Of a stretch of DNA of 64,000 nucleotides, positions 1 to 33,777 are shown one piece after another (positions within the stretch are counted from its first letter, which is position 1; every line of letters begins with the position of its first letter). The translations under genes and the position numbers were made by a program. The DNA is taken from contig NC_064035.1 of assembly GCF_932526225.1 (NCBI RefSeq), forward strand, positions 7,997,501 to 8,061,500. The letters run 5' to 3'. This stretch comes from Nematostella vectensis (taxonomy: Eukaryota; Cnidaria; Anthozoa; Actiniaria; Edwardsiidae). The notes beneath the pieces were generated by a model. The model was given only the letters and a program-made list of their open reading frames with translations, was not told where the DNA came from and did no database searches.

Positions 1-422
1 AGCCAGACTATGTGTAGTAGTATCCTAGGATATAACCACACCCGTGACCTGTGTACTCCAAGCATTTGTTTTTACTGAGATTAAGAGAAGCCATAAAACA
101 GTAGAACCCACTCAAACTCTGCCTCATTGCAACTAAACAAAGTCTAAATGGAAGGAAGCTATGACCGGCGATAACAACGTCGATAACAACAAAAAGAGGT
201 TTACAAGCCACTCATGATAGTAACTTGAAGGGACACTGAAACTTGAAAGAAATCTTGTTTGTATTGAACTATCAAATATTGTAATGAACTGTCAATATCT
301 TGCAAATTTATGTAAAGGTTAACTGTACTGTGAGGTACATATCCAATAAATTTTGATTCTGCAAAGAATATTTTAATAGATCAGCCAAGACAATGTTGTT
401 TCCTAGGGGCAAAATAGCAAAC

Positions 423-1151
423 CTTTCCCTTTGTCATCATTATCCAAGATGTTTGTAAGAAGAGCAGCACAACGATCTAGTCCATGACCCACAACTGACG
501 CCTGGAAAAGAGAAGAATAGATGTTAAAGAAAACGAAAATTTATAACTTTTTAAAACTAGGAAGAAAGGTCCAAAAATATCATTGTGGTCAAGCCTATTG
601 TTTTCAAAAACTATGAAAAATATTTTTGGACTCACTTGCACCCTATACTGAGTAGGTCTATGTATATGCTTGCCTGCATTGCATATGTTTTTCATTTGCA
701 TAATGTAAAAATACATTAAAAAAAAAGAAATAAAACATGCTTGCCTTGAAAATCTTGGTGTAAGATTGTTGGCCGCTTTTTGGCCAAAGATTGATTGGTA
801 TAAGAATGACTCAACATAAAACAATAAATCCTACACACATATTTAATATTCATATGATGAAGTTGTCAACAGCCATCAATAGATAGTCCCAATTGTTTTC
901 CAAATAAATTATCTCAAAGATCACGACAAACCCCTCCCCCTCTCCCGAACTTATAAAATCCAAACTCATTGACTTAGAGATTTACAATGTTTATCTTATA
1001 TAAATTATATGTTTGTATTGATGGGCAGCAGAAATATCACCTGATCTTCAGAATCTGTTGAATACAGGGAATAGCCTGGTTTAGCATCTTGAGGATATTT
1101 CTTGGTTCTATTATTTCTAAAATGAAAGCAATTTGTTCTTAGCGTAGCCAT
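423..1151 (-). CDS. Unrecognised small protein, first two coding exons (possibly partial)
   Basis: Two minus-strand exons join in frame. Exon 1 (1151-1041) starts at ATG and gives 37 codons ending YSTDSEDQ before a GTGATA donor. Exon 2 (501-423) follows a CTTTTCCAG acceptor and reads ASVVGHGLDRCAALLTNIL, then an acidic run. The putative donor after it (GTTTGC) is weak. If it is not used, the frame continues for about 13 codons to a stop near 385, giving a protein of roughly 76 residues. The GLDRCAALL helix and the acidic, polar sequence suggest a small soluble, possibly coiled-coil protein. I do not recognise the family and assign no function. The gene is divergent from COA1. Confidence is moderate because the two exons are phase-compatible and lack internal stops, but no homologue is recalled. 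Confidence 0.5.
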
Positions 1152-2449
1152 AATCCGAAATTACACAAAGATACAAAGTGAACATCACAGCAAATGCTTT
1201 GAAGTTTCATCCAAATTATAAATATGAACAAAAAAAATTAACAAAACATGAAATGTATGCTCTTGTGTCTGGGTATTGAATCATGCTAGAGTGCTGCCTG
1301 TTTTGAATATAACAGGGGGGGCTACCCATAGAAAAGATACATATGCTCTTCAAGAAAAATATTTTAATCCTAAGGGATAGCAAAATGAGTGTGGTCAACA
1401 GAAACTGGAGTTCCTAAATCAGAGATTTTTGTGAGGGTTTCTGGACTTGTACTTTATTGCAACTATTTTATTATATTCTAAATGGACAAATGATACTCAG
1501 TAAGTGAACATGCTAGGGATAGCACCAGATTTTAAGGGATATCACTTGGACGAGTTTTACACCCTAAGGATGTAACAAGCACATGTGAGTATTTTTACAG
1601 GGAGTCCATCCCTGTTTAACAATCCTGGTTAAAGGCATACACCAGTTCCGTACACATTTCATCTTTGCATCATAATATTAGAGGGAAGTTCATACTTTTT
1701 GCTCTTGTTTTTGGTGGCAAGTCCCCTGGAAACAAGAGAAGCTTTTGATGGCTGTAAAAGTAAGGAAAGACAATTGAGAACTGTCAAATTTTTGGGGGGT
1801 GGTACTGTCAGATTTCGTTTAGTCTCTTTCCACATAAACCTCTCCCCCCCCCCCCCCCCCCTCGTCATTGAACAACACGTTTAGGCGAGGAGCTTACTCA
1901 TTCAGGAGAATAATTCAAGCAATTATACGGTATTTTATGAGTATAGAATTTGTCAAAGTTGTCAGTAAAAACAAAATAGACAACATGCATGATTATAAGT
2001 GCATTCTTTAGTAAATCTTACCTTGCTGTTAACTGCTTTTTTCATATTTTGCTATGTTTAAAGACTGATGGAAGACAAAACAAATTTACGGAACACGTCC
2101 AGATAACAGCTCAATATAACAAAACGTCCGAACGAATTAAATTTGCCCGCCATTATCAACCGAGCAGAACATGTTACCCAGGACTATCGGTCATAAACAA
2201 CACAGGAAACCCACACATAAAAGCTTTTGGCGATGGCACACCCGATTTGTCGATGCCGAATAGAGAAAAAAATTCATCTCCAAAAAGTTTTTTTGATTCA
2301 TTGTTATTTCGTCTAGTGCTCTGATAAAAAAAAACCCTGCATATCCCGGGCAAACTTGGGTTGCTGTGTATGCTTTGACCGTGGTAAACTGGGTATAGAA
2401 CATGGCGGCCAAATGATCGAATCATCATTTTCGTCATTTTTGGTACATC
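1152..2449. promoter_or_regulatory. Divergent intergenic region between the small-protein gene and COA1
   Basis: This 1.3-kb gap separates two head-to-head start codons, so promoters for both genes are expected here. It contains a run of about 20 C at 1843-1862, AT-rich stretches and no convincing exon. No clear TATA box was found. The promoter call is inference from gene orientation only. Confidence 0.35.
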
Positions 2450-5400
2450 ATGGGGACCGTTGAGATACTGAAAAAGATAGCAGTTTATGGAGCTGCTTTT
2501 TCTGTGATCGGAGCCGCTTTTTTCCATCATAGAATACAAGGTATCTAAATTGAACATTGTTATGAACTTTATTGACGAGGCATAAGCTTACGTATGGACT
2601 ACTCATTTGAAACCCCCATACCCCCTATAGAATACCTATTGTCCCGGGGAAGTGTGGGGTTAAGGAGCACTTGGTGTTTTTTTTAGCCGGAATTTATCAT
2701 GAGGAGGTAGTGGTAATGTCTGTTATTGTCTCTTAGACTTGTCTAAACCCAGGAGGGGGCGGTGGAGGGGGGAAGGTTGGAAACAGCCTTATTACATGGC
2801 TACGATAGTACGCACGCTCAGATTGGCTGTTAAGCGGGCTGGAATCCTGTAGGCAGTTTTGCATATTTTTTCGCAGCTGGCTTTGTTTACATAGCCGAGA
2901 GAGTTTTCGAATTTCAACCAAAAAAACAAAATCAACCAAAATTAAAAAAATAAACCAAGTAAACTATTTTCCTTCGCTTTCCATCCATTTGGGCCCACGG
3001 ATAATTTTTTTTATGTCTGAAGGGCTATTAAAACCAACATCTCTCCCTCCAAAGGTCTATTTGATTTTTTTTTTCTTTTACATATTTTTGTTGGCCGAGC
3101 GTGAGTGTTTCTTGTTTTCCTGCCTTTTTTTAACCCATTGACTCCTGGCTTTTTTGGAGCTGAATTTACAAAAAACAGACTGAAAACAGATACCTCCCCC
3201 CCTATTCTGAGTTTTATACAGCCCGTCAAAGTCAAACACAGCTGCACCTAGTCAGCGGTATCCAAGCTTTCCAACAGTGCTTTGCGGTCCCCACTTTTAA
3301 TCCCTCGTCGATGTGCTGAAGCCAGCACAAGTTGATGGTTGCTTGTATTTTTCATCAAAAATACAGCTATGAGCATATTAGGAGAGTGTCTCAGGACATC
3401 ATGAAGTCTTTTGGGGCATAATTGAGTGCTTTGCTTTTGGATATTTGCAAGCAAAGGTGGATTCATGATGATTTTTTCTTGTTTGGCTTTGCCCGGATGA
3501 GAAAATAATTTTCTAATGAATCACCACAGCTCTCCTAAATGCTGTCTTTTCTGAAACCAAATTGATTCCAAAATTGTTTACACTGCTATTCTGGGTCTGT
3601 ATGACCTGGAATTGATTTGTTTGGCTTCGGGGTGAAAAGACTTATAAAAAACCATCTGACTTTGGGGAGAGGAGTGTTGACTGGCCCTCCCCTCGTGAAT
3701 TTTCCCCTGTATCTCCCAGAATGCTTTGCAATACGTAAACATATTTTCGTGGTTGTACAATCCTTCAAGGAATGGGCATTGTGTTTTGAGGCCAAGGAAA
3801 TGTACCTGGAGGATCAGAATAAAGGTATCTATTTGTGTCTTGAGCTGTGTTTGCTGATCTCTCTCCCTTGTTTGGTATTTTGAGCGTTTTATTGAGAGGG
3901 GTGATTCTGCTTTTCTCTCCTTGTTCGATTTGAGATTTGTCAAAGAACCTGTGCTATTATTTGGCTTAAGAGTAGATGCCAACACCTTGGTTGGATGCAT
4001 ATCTGCAAGACCATTTATCCCTTAGACTGATGCCTGAGTATCTTCATCTTGTTGTGTTTATTTTGAATTTATGAATTTTTTGGGTTGTGGGTACTTCCCA
4101 AAGCCGGTACAGGCCGGTTCAGGGGTCAATGTGTTTACCAACACACCCTAAAAATCATGCTTGCCTCACTGCCTGAGAACAATGCATTTTTCGCAAGCTT
4201 AGGTGCATACAACAGTGTAGGCAAATTCTGCTTGATATACAAACAAGCCTCCTTTAAGTTATGGCTGATATTCTAACAGATAATTCTTATGTTAAAACCA
4301 TTAGGGAAACCACAGGGAGCCCAAATTCTATAAAAATATTTGCCTTTATAAATTCAAAGCAGCAGTGTCAACCCACTTTTGGTACTTTTCCTGTATATTC
4401 ACCGTCAAAGTAATCTTATCACAAAACCTTGCCTGAATCTGATGTTTTCTTGGGCATTTTTTTCTAAAAAAGCTATGCATATCATCCCTATCAATGAGTC
4501 CAGTCATGTCCAAGTAAAAAAAATTCTATTTTCTAGGTTAAAGATATTCACTTGCTAGAAATGGCATATATGTGATCCAATCCACTGGTGTATGTCACAG
4601 CACAAGTCTAAAAAGGTCTAGTTATTTTGATTAAAATCTAGGGGTGGTTGATTAACCCATTGACTCCTGGCTTTTTTGGAGCTGAATTTACAAAAAACAG
4701 ACTGAAAACAGATACCTCCCCCCTATTCTGAGTTTTATACAGCCCGTCAAAGTCAAACACAGCTGCACCTAGTCAGCGGTATCCAAGCTTTCCAACAGTG
4801 CTTTGCGGTCCCCACTTTTAATCCCTCGTCGATGTGCTGAAGCCAGCACAAGTTGATGGTTGCTTGTATTTTTCATCAAAAATACAGCTATGAGCATATT
4901 AGGAGAGTGTCTCAGGACATCATGAAGTCTTTTGGGGCATAATTGAGTGCTTTGCTTATGGATATTTGCAAGCAAAGGTGGATTCATGATGATTTTTTCT
5001 TGTTTGGCTTTGCCCGGATGAGAAAATAATTTTCTAATGAATCACCACAGCTCTCCTAAATGCTGTCTTTTCTGAAACCAAATTGATTCCAAAATTGTTT
5101 ACACTGCTATTCTGGGTCTGTATGACCTGGAATTGATTTGTTTGGCTTCGGGGTGAAAAGACTTATAAAAAACCATCTGACTTTGGGGAGAGGAGTGTTG
5201 ACTGGCCCTCCCCTCGTGAATTTTCCCCTGTATCTCCCAGAATGCTTTGCAATACGTAAACATATTTTCGTGGTTGTACAATCCTTCAAGGAATGGGCAT
5301 TGTGTTTTGAGGCCAAGGAAATGTACCTGGAGGATCAGAATAAAGGTATCTATTTGTGTCTTGAGCTGTGTTTGCTGATCTCTCTCCCTTGTGTGGTATT

Positions 5401-7435
5401 TTGAGCGTTTTATTGAGAGGGGTGATTCTGCTTTTCTCTCCTTGTTCGATTTGAGATTTGTCAAAGAACCTGTGCTATTATTTGGCTTAAGAGTAGATGC
5501 CAACACCTTGGTTGGATGCATATCTGCAAGACCATTTATCCCTTAGACTGATGCCTGAGTATCTTCATCTTGTTGTGTTTATTTTGAATTTATGAATTTT
5601 TTGGGTTGTGGGTACTTCCCAAAGCCGGTACAGGCCGGTTCAGGGGTCAATGTGTTAAATCGATTGATAAACTAATCGATATTTGTGCTAAAGCGATATT
5701 TGATTTGTTTTCTTGTCATTTTAATTTTTAAAAAGTATAATGAAACTTTTATTAACATCACTTGCACAAGCTGTATGGAGAAATAGCAGACCTTGGTCTT
5801 TTTGCATGGCCCTCAGCCTGCGGCCTTGGGCCGTACATTCAAGGTCTCGGTCTGATATTTCTCCTTACAGACCTTGCTCTCAGTTAATAAGTAGTTATTC
5901 CACCATTCTTGGTGGGAAACGCAGAAGCCACCAGGGGAAAAGATAACTATGTTTATAGAATATGTAAAGAGTAAAAAAGGCAAACACTCTGTTTTATACT
6001 TGCAATGGTACAACATATACAAAAACGTTTTAAGAGATATAAAAGGCTTATTTCAGTTGGCATATCATTAAATGTACAATTGTTACCCAGAGTGTGGGTT
6101 ATTTGACTACATTTTGTATCACAAAGGGTTGGGGTGGGGGGTTTGATCACATTTGTTCAATGTTGAATTCTAACCCCACGCTTTCACTGGACAATGGGGA
6201 TGCAGGGTTCAAATGTATAGTGAATAACTTACATTGTAAGTTACTATGCACTAGTTATTTGAAAACCCCGACCCAATGGTGTAGTAGAGAGCAAAAAGTT
6301 GCTGCAAAACCAGCAAACCAAAATGTTTGAAGGGAAAACTGTTTCTTACCTCATTGTTTGCACCTGTTCTTGTACCTGAGCATACCTTTATATTGTGGTA
6401 TCTACTTTATTTCAGCTAACATAGCTTCCATGGACTATTATCAGATGTGTGTTGCTGAGTTCAGAAAGCATGATCAAGCAGTAGGAATAGTTGGTCAGCC
6501 TGTTGGATTCCGATACCTCAATTTATCAAGGAGGGACATCATTTTAGACCAACATCAGGCCCAGGTATTGAATAGCCACATACTATATATTGCATATATA
6601 TTTTACCCTGTTTGAGTAAGAACACTACAATATCAAGGATTTCCTTTTATTGCATCAACCCCTATTTCCCTCTCTCATCCTTCTCTCCATGCTTTAGTAT
6701 CAAGTATCAAGTATCAAGTACCAATTGCCATTGTTATGACAAGAATGTTTTTAACAATAGATGCCAATTGAAACAGTATATGCACTATATATATACACTA
6801 TGTTCTTTAATATTGTTGTCTCAGTGTTTCTAAAACACTCAGAGTGTTACTGCATTGACTATAGAGTGTTATCCTCTCACAAGCTATTTGTACAACCAGA
6901 TTGTAATACCACTGCGAGGAAGCAAAACTACAGGAAACTTGTATGGATATGCTACAAGAACAGACTTATCTAAAGGGTTAGTGGAAATTTAATAGTAAAG
7001 TAGGCTTTTCTGTTATGGTATTTTTAGGGGTTTGCCGAATGAGGTGCTACAAGCCAACGTTTTCTAGATTATTGAAAACTTCCAAATTCCAAACAAAACA
7101 CTCTGACAATAATTTGTGATTCCAGGCTTTGTTATACGATGGGATACTTAAATCTACAGTTTGGTATTTTTATGGATTGAAATGAAAATTATTGATTGGA
7201 TTGAAAATTAGTATGTACATTAAGGTTTCAACACATGCTGTATAAATCCCTTCTCCTTGCCAAGTACTGGAACTTCCAGTCCTGCTTGAGTGGTTTGCCA
7301 AAATTTAGGTCATGGAATTTAAATATTTTTGTTACTTTCTTTTTCAGTTGGATTCTGAACAAACTAGAATTAGAAGTCAGTAATGCTAAAGATAGAATAG
7401 TAATTATTGATGATATGTCACCTGATAATAGTTGA
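2450..7435 (+). CDS. COA1: Cytochrome c oxidase assembly factor 1 (COA1/MITRAC15)
   Basis: Four exons join in phase: 2450-2540, 6416-6564, 6900-6976 and 7348-7435, giving 134 residues (human COA1 is 146). Exon 1 starts MGTVEILKKIAVYGAAF and supplies the single N-terminal membrane helix (about residues 9-27). Exon 2 carries DYYQMCVAEFRKHDQAVG and the G-x-P-x-x-x-x-YLNL block typical of COA1. Exon 3 gives IPLRGSKTTGNLYGYATR, matching the conserved I-P-x-x-G-S-K/T core. Exon 4 gives WILNKLELEV and an acidic tail. In other animals COA1 is an inner mitochondrial membrane protein that binds newly made COX1 in early complex IV assembly. Intron 1 (3.9 kb) holds two near-identical TTAA-flanked elements. 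The start codon is the first in-frame ATG before the membrane helix. A polyadenylation signal AATAAA lies at 7485. Family identification is by remembered motif resemblance. Confidence 0.85.
3134..4133 (+). mobile_element. Non-autonomous TTAA-target DNA transposon, copy 1 (1000 bp)
   Basis: The element begins CCCATTGACTCCTGG directly after TTAA (3130-3133) and ends CAGGGGTCAATGTG followed by TTTA (a one-base change from TTAA). The ends are imperfect terminal inverted repeats of about 15 bp. It is almost identical to copy 2 at 4656-5654. No transposase reading frame is present. TTAA target-site duplication with ends beginning CCC/CAC is characteristic of the piggyBac superfamily, so this looks like a piggyBac-type MITE. 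It sits inside COA1 intron 1. Confidence 0.75.
4656..5654 (+). mobile_element. Non-autonomous TTAA-target DNA transposon, copy 2 (999 bp)
   Basis: Second near-identical copy in the same orientation, with intact TTAA on both sides (4652-4655 and 5655-5658). It differs from copy 1 by a handful of substitutions and one C in a poly-C tract. The flanks differ from those of copy 1, so the pair is better explained by two insertions than by one tandem duplication. Confidence 0.8.
5771..5870. repeat. Foldback element (about 29-bp inverted arms)
   Basis: The left arm starts CTGTATGGAGAAATAGCAGA and the right arm ends TCTGATATTTCTCCTTACAG, so the two can pair with few mismatches around a GC-rich loop of about 40 bp. 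It lies in COA1 intron 1, close to the right end of transposon copy 2. It is probably a short MITE or hairpin repeat. Confidence 0.5.
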
Positions 7436-7484
7436 TAGGTTTGGTCACTTTATTAAATAGAGCAGAACACAGTAAAGTATTGTT

Positions 7485-7490
7485 AATAAA
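7485..7490 (+). terminator. COA1 polyadenylation signal AATAAA
   Basis: A canonical AATAAA hexamer lies 50 bp after the COA1 stop codon and is followed by T-rich sequence. This is a plausible 3' end for the transcript. Confidence 0.55.
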
Positions 7491-7910
7491 ATTTGTATAT
7501 TCTGATTTGGCATCAAATATTTAATGTTATTTTTAATTTAAAGTTTTTTTCGTTTCCATCATTTTCCTGAGTTCCTACTTTCTTTTATTCCGTTAATCTA
7601 TGTTGCTGTATTTCTCAGAGACTATGTATAGTAATACTCACCGCGCAGTAAGCACAAGATGGAATTACAGTTTGTCTGAGTGAAATGTGATCAGTATGAG
7701 AGGGGTTTAGTTCTGCTTTAACAAATCTCAATTTAAAAGTATTGAATCAGAGCTCTGTATGAATGAGTATGTGGTTTTTAGAACTAACCAGGCTATTTTA
7801 AAAGATGTGTGGATCCACTAGGGGCAACATCACGCAGGGTAGTGGGGGATGCAATATTTAACACATGAGTAAACAGGTCAAACATGGTCAAACAGTTCTA
7901 AGTAAGATTA

Positions 7911-7916
7911 TTTATT
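7911..7916 (-). terminator. Candidate DPP polyadenylation signal
   Basis: On the minus strand the sequence reads AATAAA about 450 bp past the DPP stop codon. If used, the DPP 3' UTR would include the MITE at 7999-8156. COA1 and DPP are convergent, with about 930 bp between their stop codons. Confidence 0.35.
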
Positions 7917-7998
7917 TCTGCCAGATTTACAGCAAACTTATTCAAACATGGTTAGATATAGGTGTGAGCGTTGGCAAGTATGCCAAGAGCACAGGATG

Positions 7999-8156
7999 CA
8001 GGGGCGTAGCCAAGGGGGTGGCCTAGGGGGCCCAGGCTCCCCCTTTAGCAGCCAAAAATACAGTAAATGGGTGAAACATTTTATAAAATACAGGAGAAAA
8101 TGCCTTGAAAGTCCCTTTTGGGCCCCCTCCTGTTAAAAATCCTGGCTACGCCACTG
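7999..8156. mobile_element. Short TIR element (MITE), 158 bp
   Basis: It begins CAGGGGCGTAGCCAAGG and ends CCTGGCTACGCCACTG, an inverted terminal repeat of about 16 bp. GGATG occurs immediately on both sides (7994-7998 and 8157-8161), a likely target-site duplication. CAGxGGCG ends resemble hAT or related families, but the 5-bp duplication does not prove a superfamily. Confidence 0.7.
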
Positions 8157-8367
8157 GGATGGGCAAGGGGTGGTTCCCCTTGAGGAAGAGTATTACCCTG
8201 GTTGCATGCATACGACAGACCATGAGTGCATAGTGCATGTAGGTAGCACACTGGCTACACCACATATGAATAGAGAATACTCTAGTTTGGTCTAACTTTG
8301 GTTTCTAGAATGAATGTATCAGTTAGACAATAAGCTTTGTCAAGTTTGGTCTTGCAGAGTTGAGGCT

Positions 8368-28873
<20,506 letters not shown>

Positions 28874-29429
28874 GACTTGACTCGGTGGCGTTAAAAAGTA
28901 CTGGGTCTTTTCAAAGAGGCTTGCTGACAGAGGGAGACGTGTAAATTCCTACATAGCCTCCGCACAGCACTTAATCATAAATACTTCCGCGCGCTTTCAT
29001 CGGCATTCGTCGTGTCTTCTCTTTCGATGTGACGGATTTAATTTGCCAGATCAGCTTTAGTATATTGTCAGTGTTAAAGCGATAAGAAAAAGGGCGGGGT
29101 AGCAGCGTAAAATTAATCCCGCAAGTTTAACCATAGTCCGCCTACGTACTTACGAAATGCATCACAAATCCACAGACAAACAAGAAATGTAACGCATAAG
29201 TAATTTTGACAACCTGGCAAACTTTTTGTCAATCATCACTACTGGACAATCATGAAAATAAGCTTACATCACGACGAACTGCAATTTTCTAATTCTTTTA
29301 AAACTCTTAACCCCCCTCTTACAACACTGCCCTTTACATGCAAATGTCAGCAATTTTAATTGTCTGTGGTTGCTTAGTTATTTCTTAGGGTCCACAAATG
29401 GGCAGGAAGGCATCTCTCCTACGCAGTCG

Positions 29430-29610
29430 TTCGGATCTGTGTCACGCAATGCGCTGGTCATAGCAGCGTGACACAGACCAGAACGACTGTACAGGCGGAT
29501 CTGTGTCACGCAATGGGCTGCTCAGCGTGACAAAGACCAGAACGACTGTACAGGCGGATCTGTGTAACGCAATTGGCTGCTCAGCGTGACACAGACCAGA
29601 ACGAATGTAC
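29430..29610. repeat. ~58-bp repeat, three copies, each with an internal palindrome
   Basis: Each unit carries CTGTGTCACGC ... GCGTGACACAG, an inverted pair of about 11 bp around a 12-20 base loop, followed by ACCAGAACGACTGTACAGGC. It is intergenic, about 600 bp upstream of the distal DPP first exon. Confidence 0.75.
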
Positions 29611-29819
29611 AGCCGACTAGGGGAGGAAGAGATTTTTTCGAGTGTGTAAGCATAACACACCGCTTTTGTTTTAATTGCTTTGATAATTCCGCGCGTAGAT
29701 TTAATTTTATTTTAACATCATTTTGCGGGATCTTTCGAGTTTTTCCCGGCACCCAAAAACTTACAACAAAGAACTATTCACTTCTCCGCGAAGTTTTAAA
29801 ATAAAAGCGACAAAATAGG

Positions 29820-32800
29820 ACGTTTCATCACCATCACTTGCACCATTACTCACATCATCACCACTACTATCACCATCACTTGAACCATCACTCACATCAT
29901 CACAATCATTTGCACCATTACTCACATCATCACCATCACTCACATCATCACCATCACTAGCACCATCACTCACATCATCACCATCACTCACATCATCACC
30001 ATCATCACTCACATCATCACCATCACTAGCACCATTACTCGACATAATCACCATCACTCACATCATCACTGTCACTTGCACCATAACTCACATCGTCACC
30101 ATCATTTGCACCAACACTCAAATCGTCACCATCACTTGCACCATCGCTCACATCATCATCATCACTTGCACCATAACTCACATCATCACCATCACTCACA
30201 TCGTCACCACCACTAGCACCATCACTCACATCATCACCACTACTAGCACCATTACTCACATCGTCACCATCACTTGCACCATTACTCACATCGTCACCAT
30301 CACTAGCACCATCACTAACATCATCACCATCACTTGCACCATTACTCACATCATCACCACTACTAGCACCATTACTCACATCATCACCATCATTTGCACC
30401 ATTACTCACATCATCACCATCATTTGCACCATTACTCACATCATCACCACTACTAGCACCATTACTCACATCATCACCACCACTAGCACCATTACTCGAC
30501 ATAATCACCATCACTCACATCATCACTGTCACTTGCACCATAACTCACATCGTCACCATCATTTGCACCAACACTCAAATCGTCACCATAACTTGCACCA
30601 TCACTCACATCATCACCATCACTTGCACCATCACTCACATCATCACCACTACTAGCACCATCACTCACATCGTCACCACCACTAGCACCATCACTCACAT
30701 CGTCACCATCACTTGCACCATCACTAACATCATCACCATCACTAGCACCATTACTCACATCATCACCACTACTAGCACCATTACTCACATCGTCACCATC
30801 ACTAGCACCATCACTAACATCATCACCATTACTTGAACCATTACTCACATCGTCACCACTTGCACCATTACTCACATCATCACCATCACTTGCACCATCA
30901 CTCACATCATCACCACTACTAGCACCATCACTCACATCGTCACCACCACTAGCACCATCACTCACATCGTCACCATCACTTGCACCATCACTAACATCGT
31001 CACCATCACTAGCACCATTACTCACATCATCACCACTACTAGCACCATCACTCACATCGTCACCATCACTAGCACCATCACTCACATCATCACCATCACT
31101 AGCACCATTACTCACATCAACACCATCATTTGCACCATTACTCACATCATCACCATCACTTGCACCATTACTCACATCATCACCACTACTAGCACCATTA
31201 CTCACATCATCACCATAACCAGCACCATCACTCACATCATCACCATCACTTGAACCATTACTCACATCATCACCACTACTAGCACCATTACTCACATCAT
31301 CACCACTACTAGCACCATTACTCACATCATCACCATAACCAGCACCATCACTCACATCATCACCATCACTTGAACCATCACTCACATCATCACCATCACT
31401 CACATAATCACCATCATTTGCACCATTACTCGACATAATCACCATCACTTGCACCATAACTCACATCATCACCATCACTTGCACCATTACTCACATCATC
31501 ACCATCACTAGCACCTTTACCCTCATCGTCGCCATAACTTGCACCATTACATCATCACCGTCACTCACATCGTCACCACCACTAGCACCATTACTCACAT
31601 CATCACCATCACTTGCACCATCACTCACATCATCACCACTACTAGCACCATTACTCACATCATCACCATAACCAGCACCATAACTCACATCGTCACCATC
31701 ACTAGCACCATCACTAACATCATCACCATCACTTGCACCATTACTCACATCATCACTATCACTAGCACCATTACTCACATCATCACCATCACTTGCACCA
31801 TTACTCACATCATCACCATCACTTGCACCATTACTCACATCATCACCACTACTAGCACCATTACTCACATCGTCACCATCACTAGCACCATCACTAACAT
31901 CATCACCATCACTTGAACCATTACTCACATCGTCACCACTTGCACCAACTCACATCATCACCACCACATCACCATTACTCACATCATCACCATCACTTGA
32001 ACCATTACTCACATCATTACCATCATTTGCACCATTACTAACATCATCACCATCATTTGCACCATTACTCACATCATCACCATTACTAGCACCATCACTA
32101 ACATCATCACCATCACTTGAACCATTACTTACATCATAACCATCAATAGAACCATTACTCAAACCGTCACTATCACTCACATCATCACCACTACTAGCAC
32201 AATTATTCACATCATCACAATCATTTGCACCATTACTCACATCATCACCACTACTAGCACCATTACATCATCACCACCACTAGCACCATTACTCACATCA
32301 TCACCATCACTCACATCATCACCATCACTAGCACCATTACTCGACATAATCACCATCACTCACATCATCACCACTACTAGCACCATTACTCACATCACCA
32401 TCACTTGAACCATTACTCACATCGTCACCATCACTTGCACCATTACTCACATCATCACAATTATTTGCACCATCACTCACACGTCACCATCACTTGCACC
32501 ATTACTCACATCGTCACCATCACTTGAACCATCACTCACATCGTCACCATCACTTGAACCATCACTCACATCATCACCATCACTTGAACCATCACTCACA
32601 TCGTCACCATCACTCACATCGTCACCATCACTTGAACCATCACTCACATCGTCACCATCACTCACATCGTCACCATCACTTGAACCATCACTCACATCGT
32701 CACCATCACTCACATCGTCACCATCACTTGAACCATCACTCACATCATCACTATCACTCACATCATCACCATCACTCACATCATCACCATCACTTGAACC

Positions 32801-33080
32801 ATCACTCACATCGTCACCATCACTCACATCTTCACCATCACTTGAACCATCATTCACATCGTCACCATCACTTGAACCATCACTCACATCATCACCATCA
32901 CTTGAACCATCACTCACATCGTCACCATCACTCACATCGTCACCATCACTTGAACCATTACTCACATCATCACCATCACTCACATCGTTACCATCACTTT
33001 AACCATCACTCACATCGTCAAAGGAACTAGCATTATCATCACCACTCACATAATCATCACTTGCATCATCATTACTCGCA
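29820..33080. repeat. 3.2-kb TCACCA-rich satellite (30-bp basic unit)
   Basis: The basic unit contains ATCACTTGCACCATTACTCA and CATCATCACC. Long open frames exist on both strands because the unit is a multiple of three and lacks stops in several frames. The minus strand encodes acidic Ser-Asp-Gly repeats (DGASDGDDVS), the plus strand His- or Ile-Thr-rich repeats. The minus frame shifts at least three times along the array, and no splice or promoter signal is clear, so I treat it as non-coding satellite between DPP and CBS. A sub-array (30060-30500 compared with 30520-31000) is repeated at larger scale. Confidence 0.85.
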
Positions 33081-33777
33081 TCACCGTCATATTCAGTGTG
33101 ACTAGCCTTAGTTTGTTCACTCGCATCACCGTCATATTCAATTTGCACTACCCTTCGTTTGTTCACTTGAAGCACTGTCATTTCCGAATGAATCAAATAA
33201 CAGTCTCAGTTCTGCCTTTGCAATATTATTTAAAAGTCTTTGTCAACGTCGTCGACGGCGTAGTCGTTTTCTAGCAACACCGGTATTTTTTGTCTGTGTA
33301 TCTCTGTGCCACTCTAGATTAGCGAAAGTGAAGATTCATACTTAAATTAAATAGGATAAAATTGCCTTGCTAGTTGATCCATATTTTAATATAGGTTATA
33401 TTCAGTTACACTTAACAGTAAATTAAGTCTCTGTGGTTTTAAGGACATATAATTATAAAAAAAGTGGAGGGGGGGGGGTGCAAATTTTTGGGCCTCGTCT
33501 ATGTATTTTCTTTATTACTTGCTCTAAGCTTGTATGAAATTTCTAAATTTGATTTCCAAGAAAAATCAATTTAACATTATTGGACTTAAAGAATGTCATA
33601 ATAAAGTTAAAAGCTACGAAACTCGCGCCAAGAATAATTCTTCTACAGGGAATTAAAGATAAGCTGTCATCATCTAGAAACGTGCATTCATCTTTCACTC
33701 TGAAGTCCTATTACAAGACGTCGTTATTTAAAAACTTTTGAATAGGTTATACGTATCTATTTCTATTTTACTTATGT

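Noticed and set aside
3011-5521. Paired 140-, 88-, 72- and 69-codon frames present twice
   Set aside because: They are identical chance frames within the two copies of the 1-kb TTAA element and show no transposase motif.
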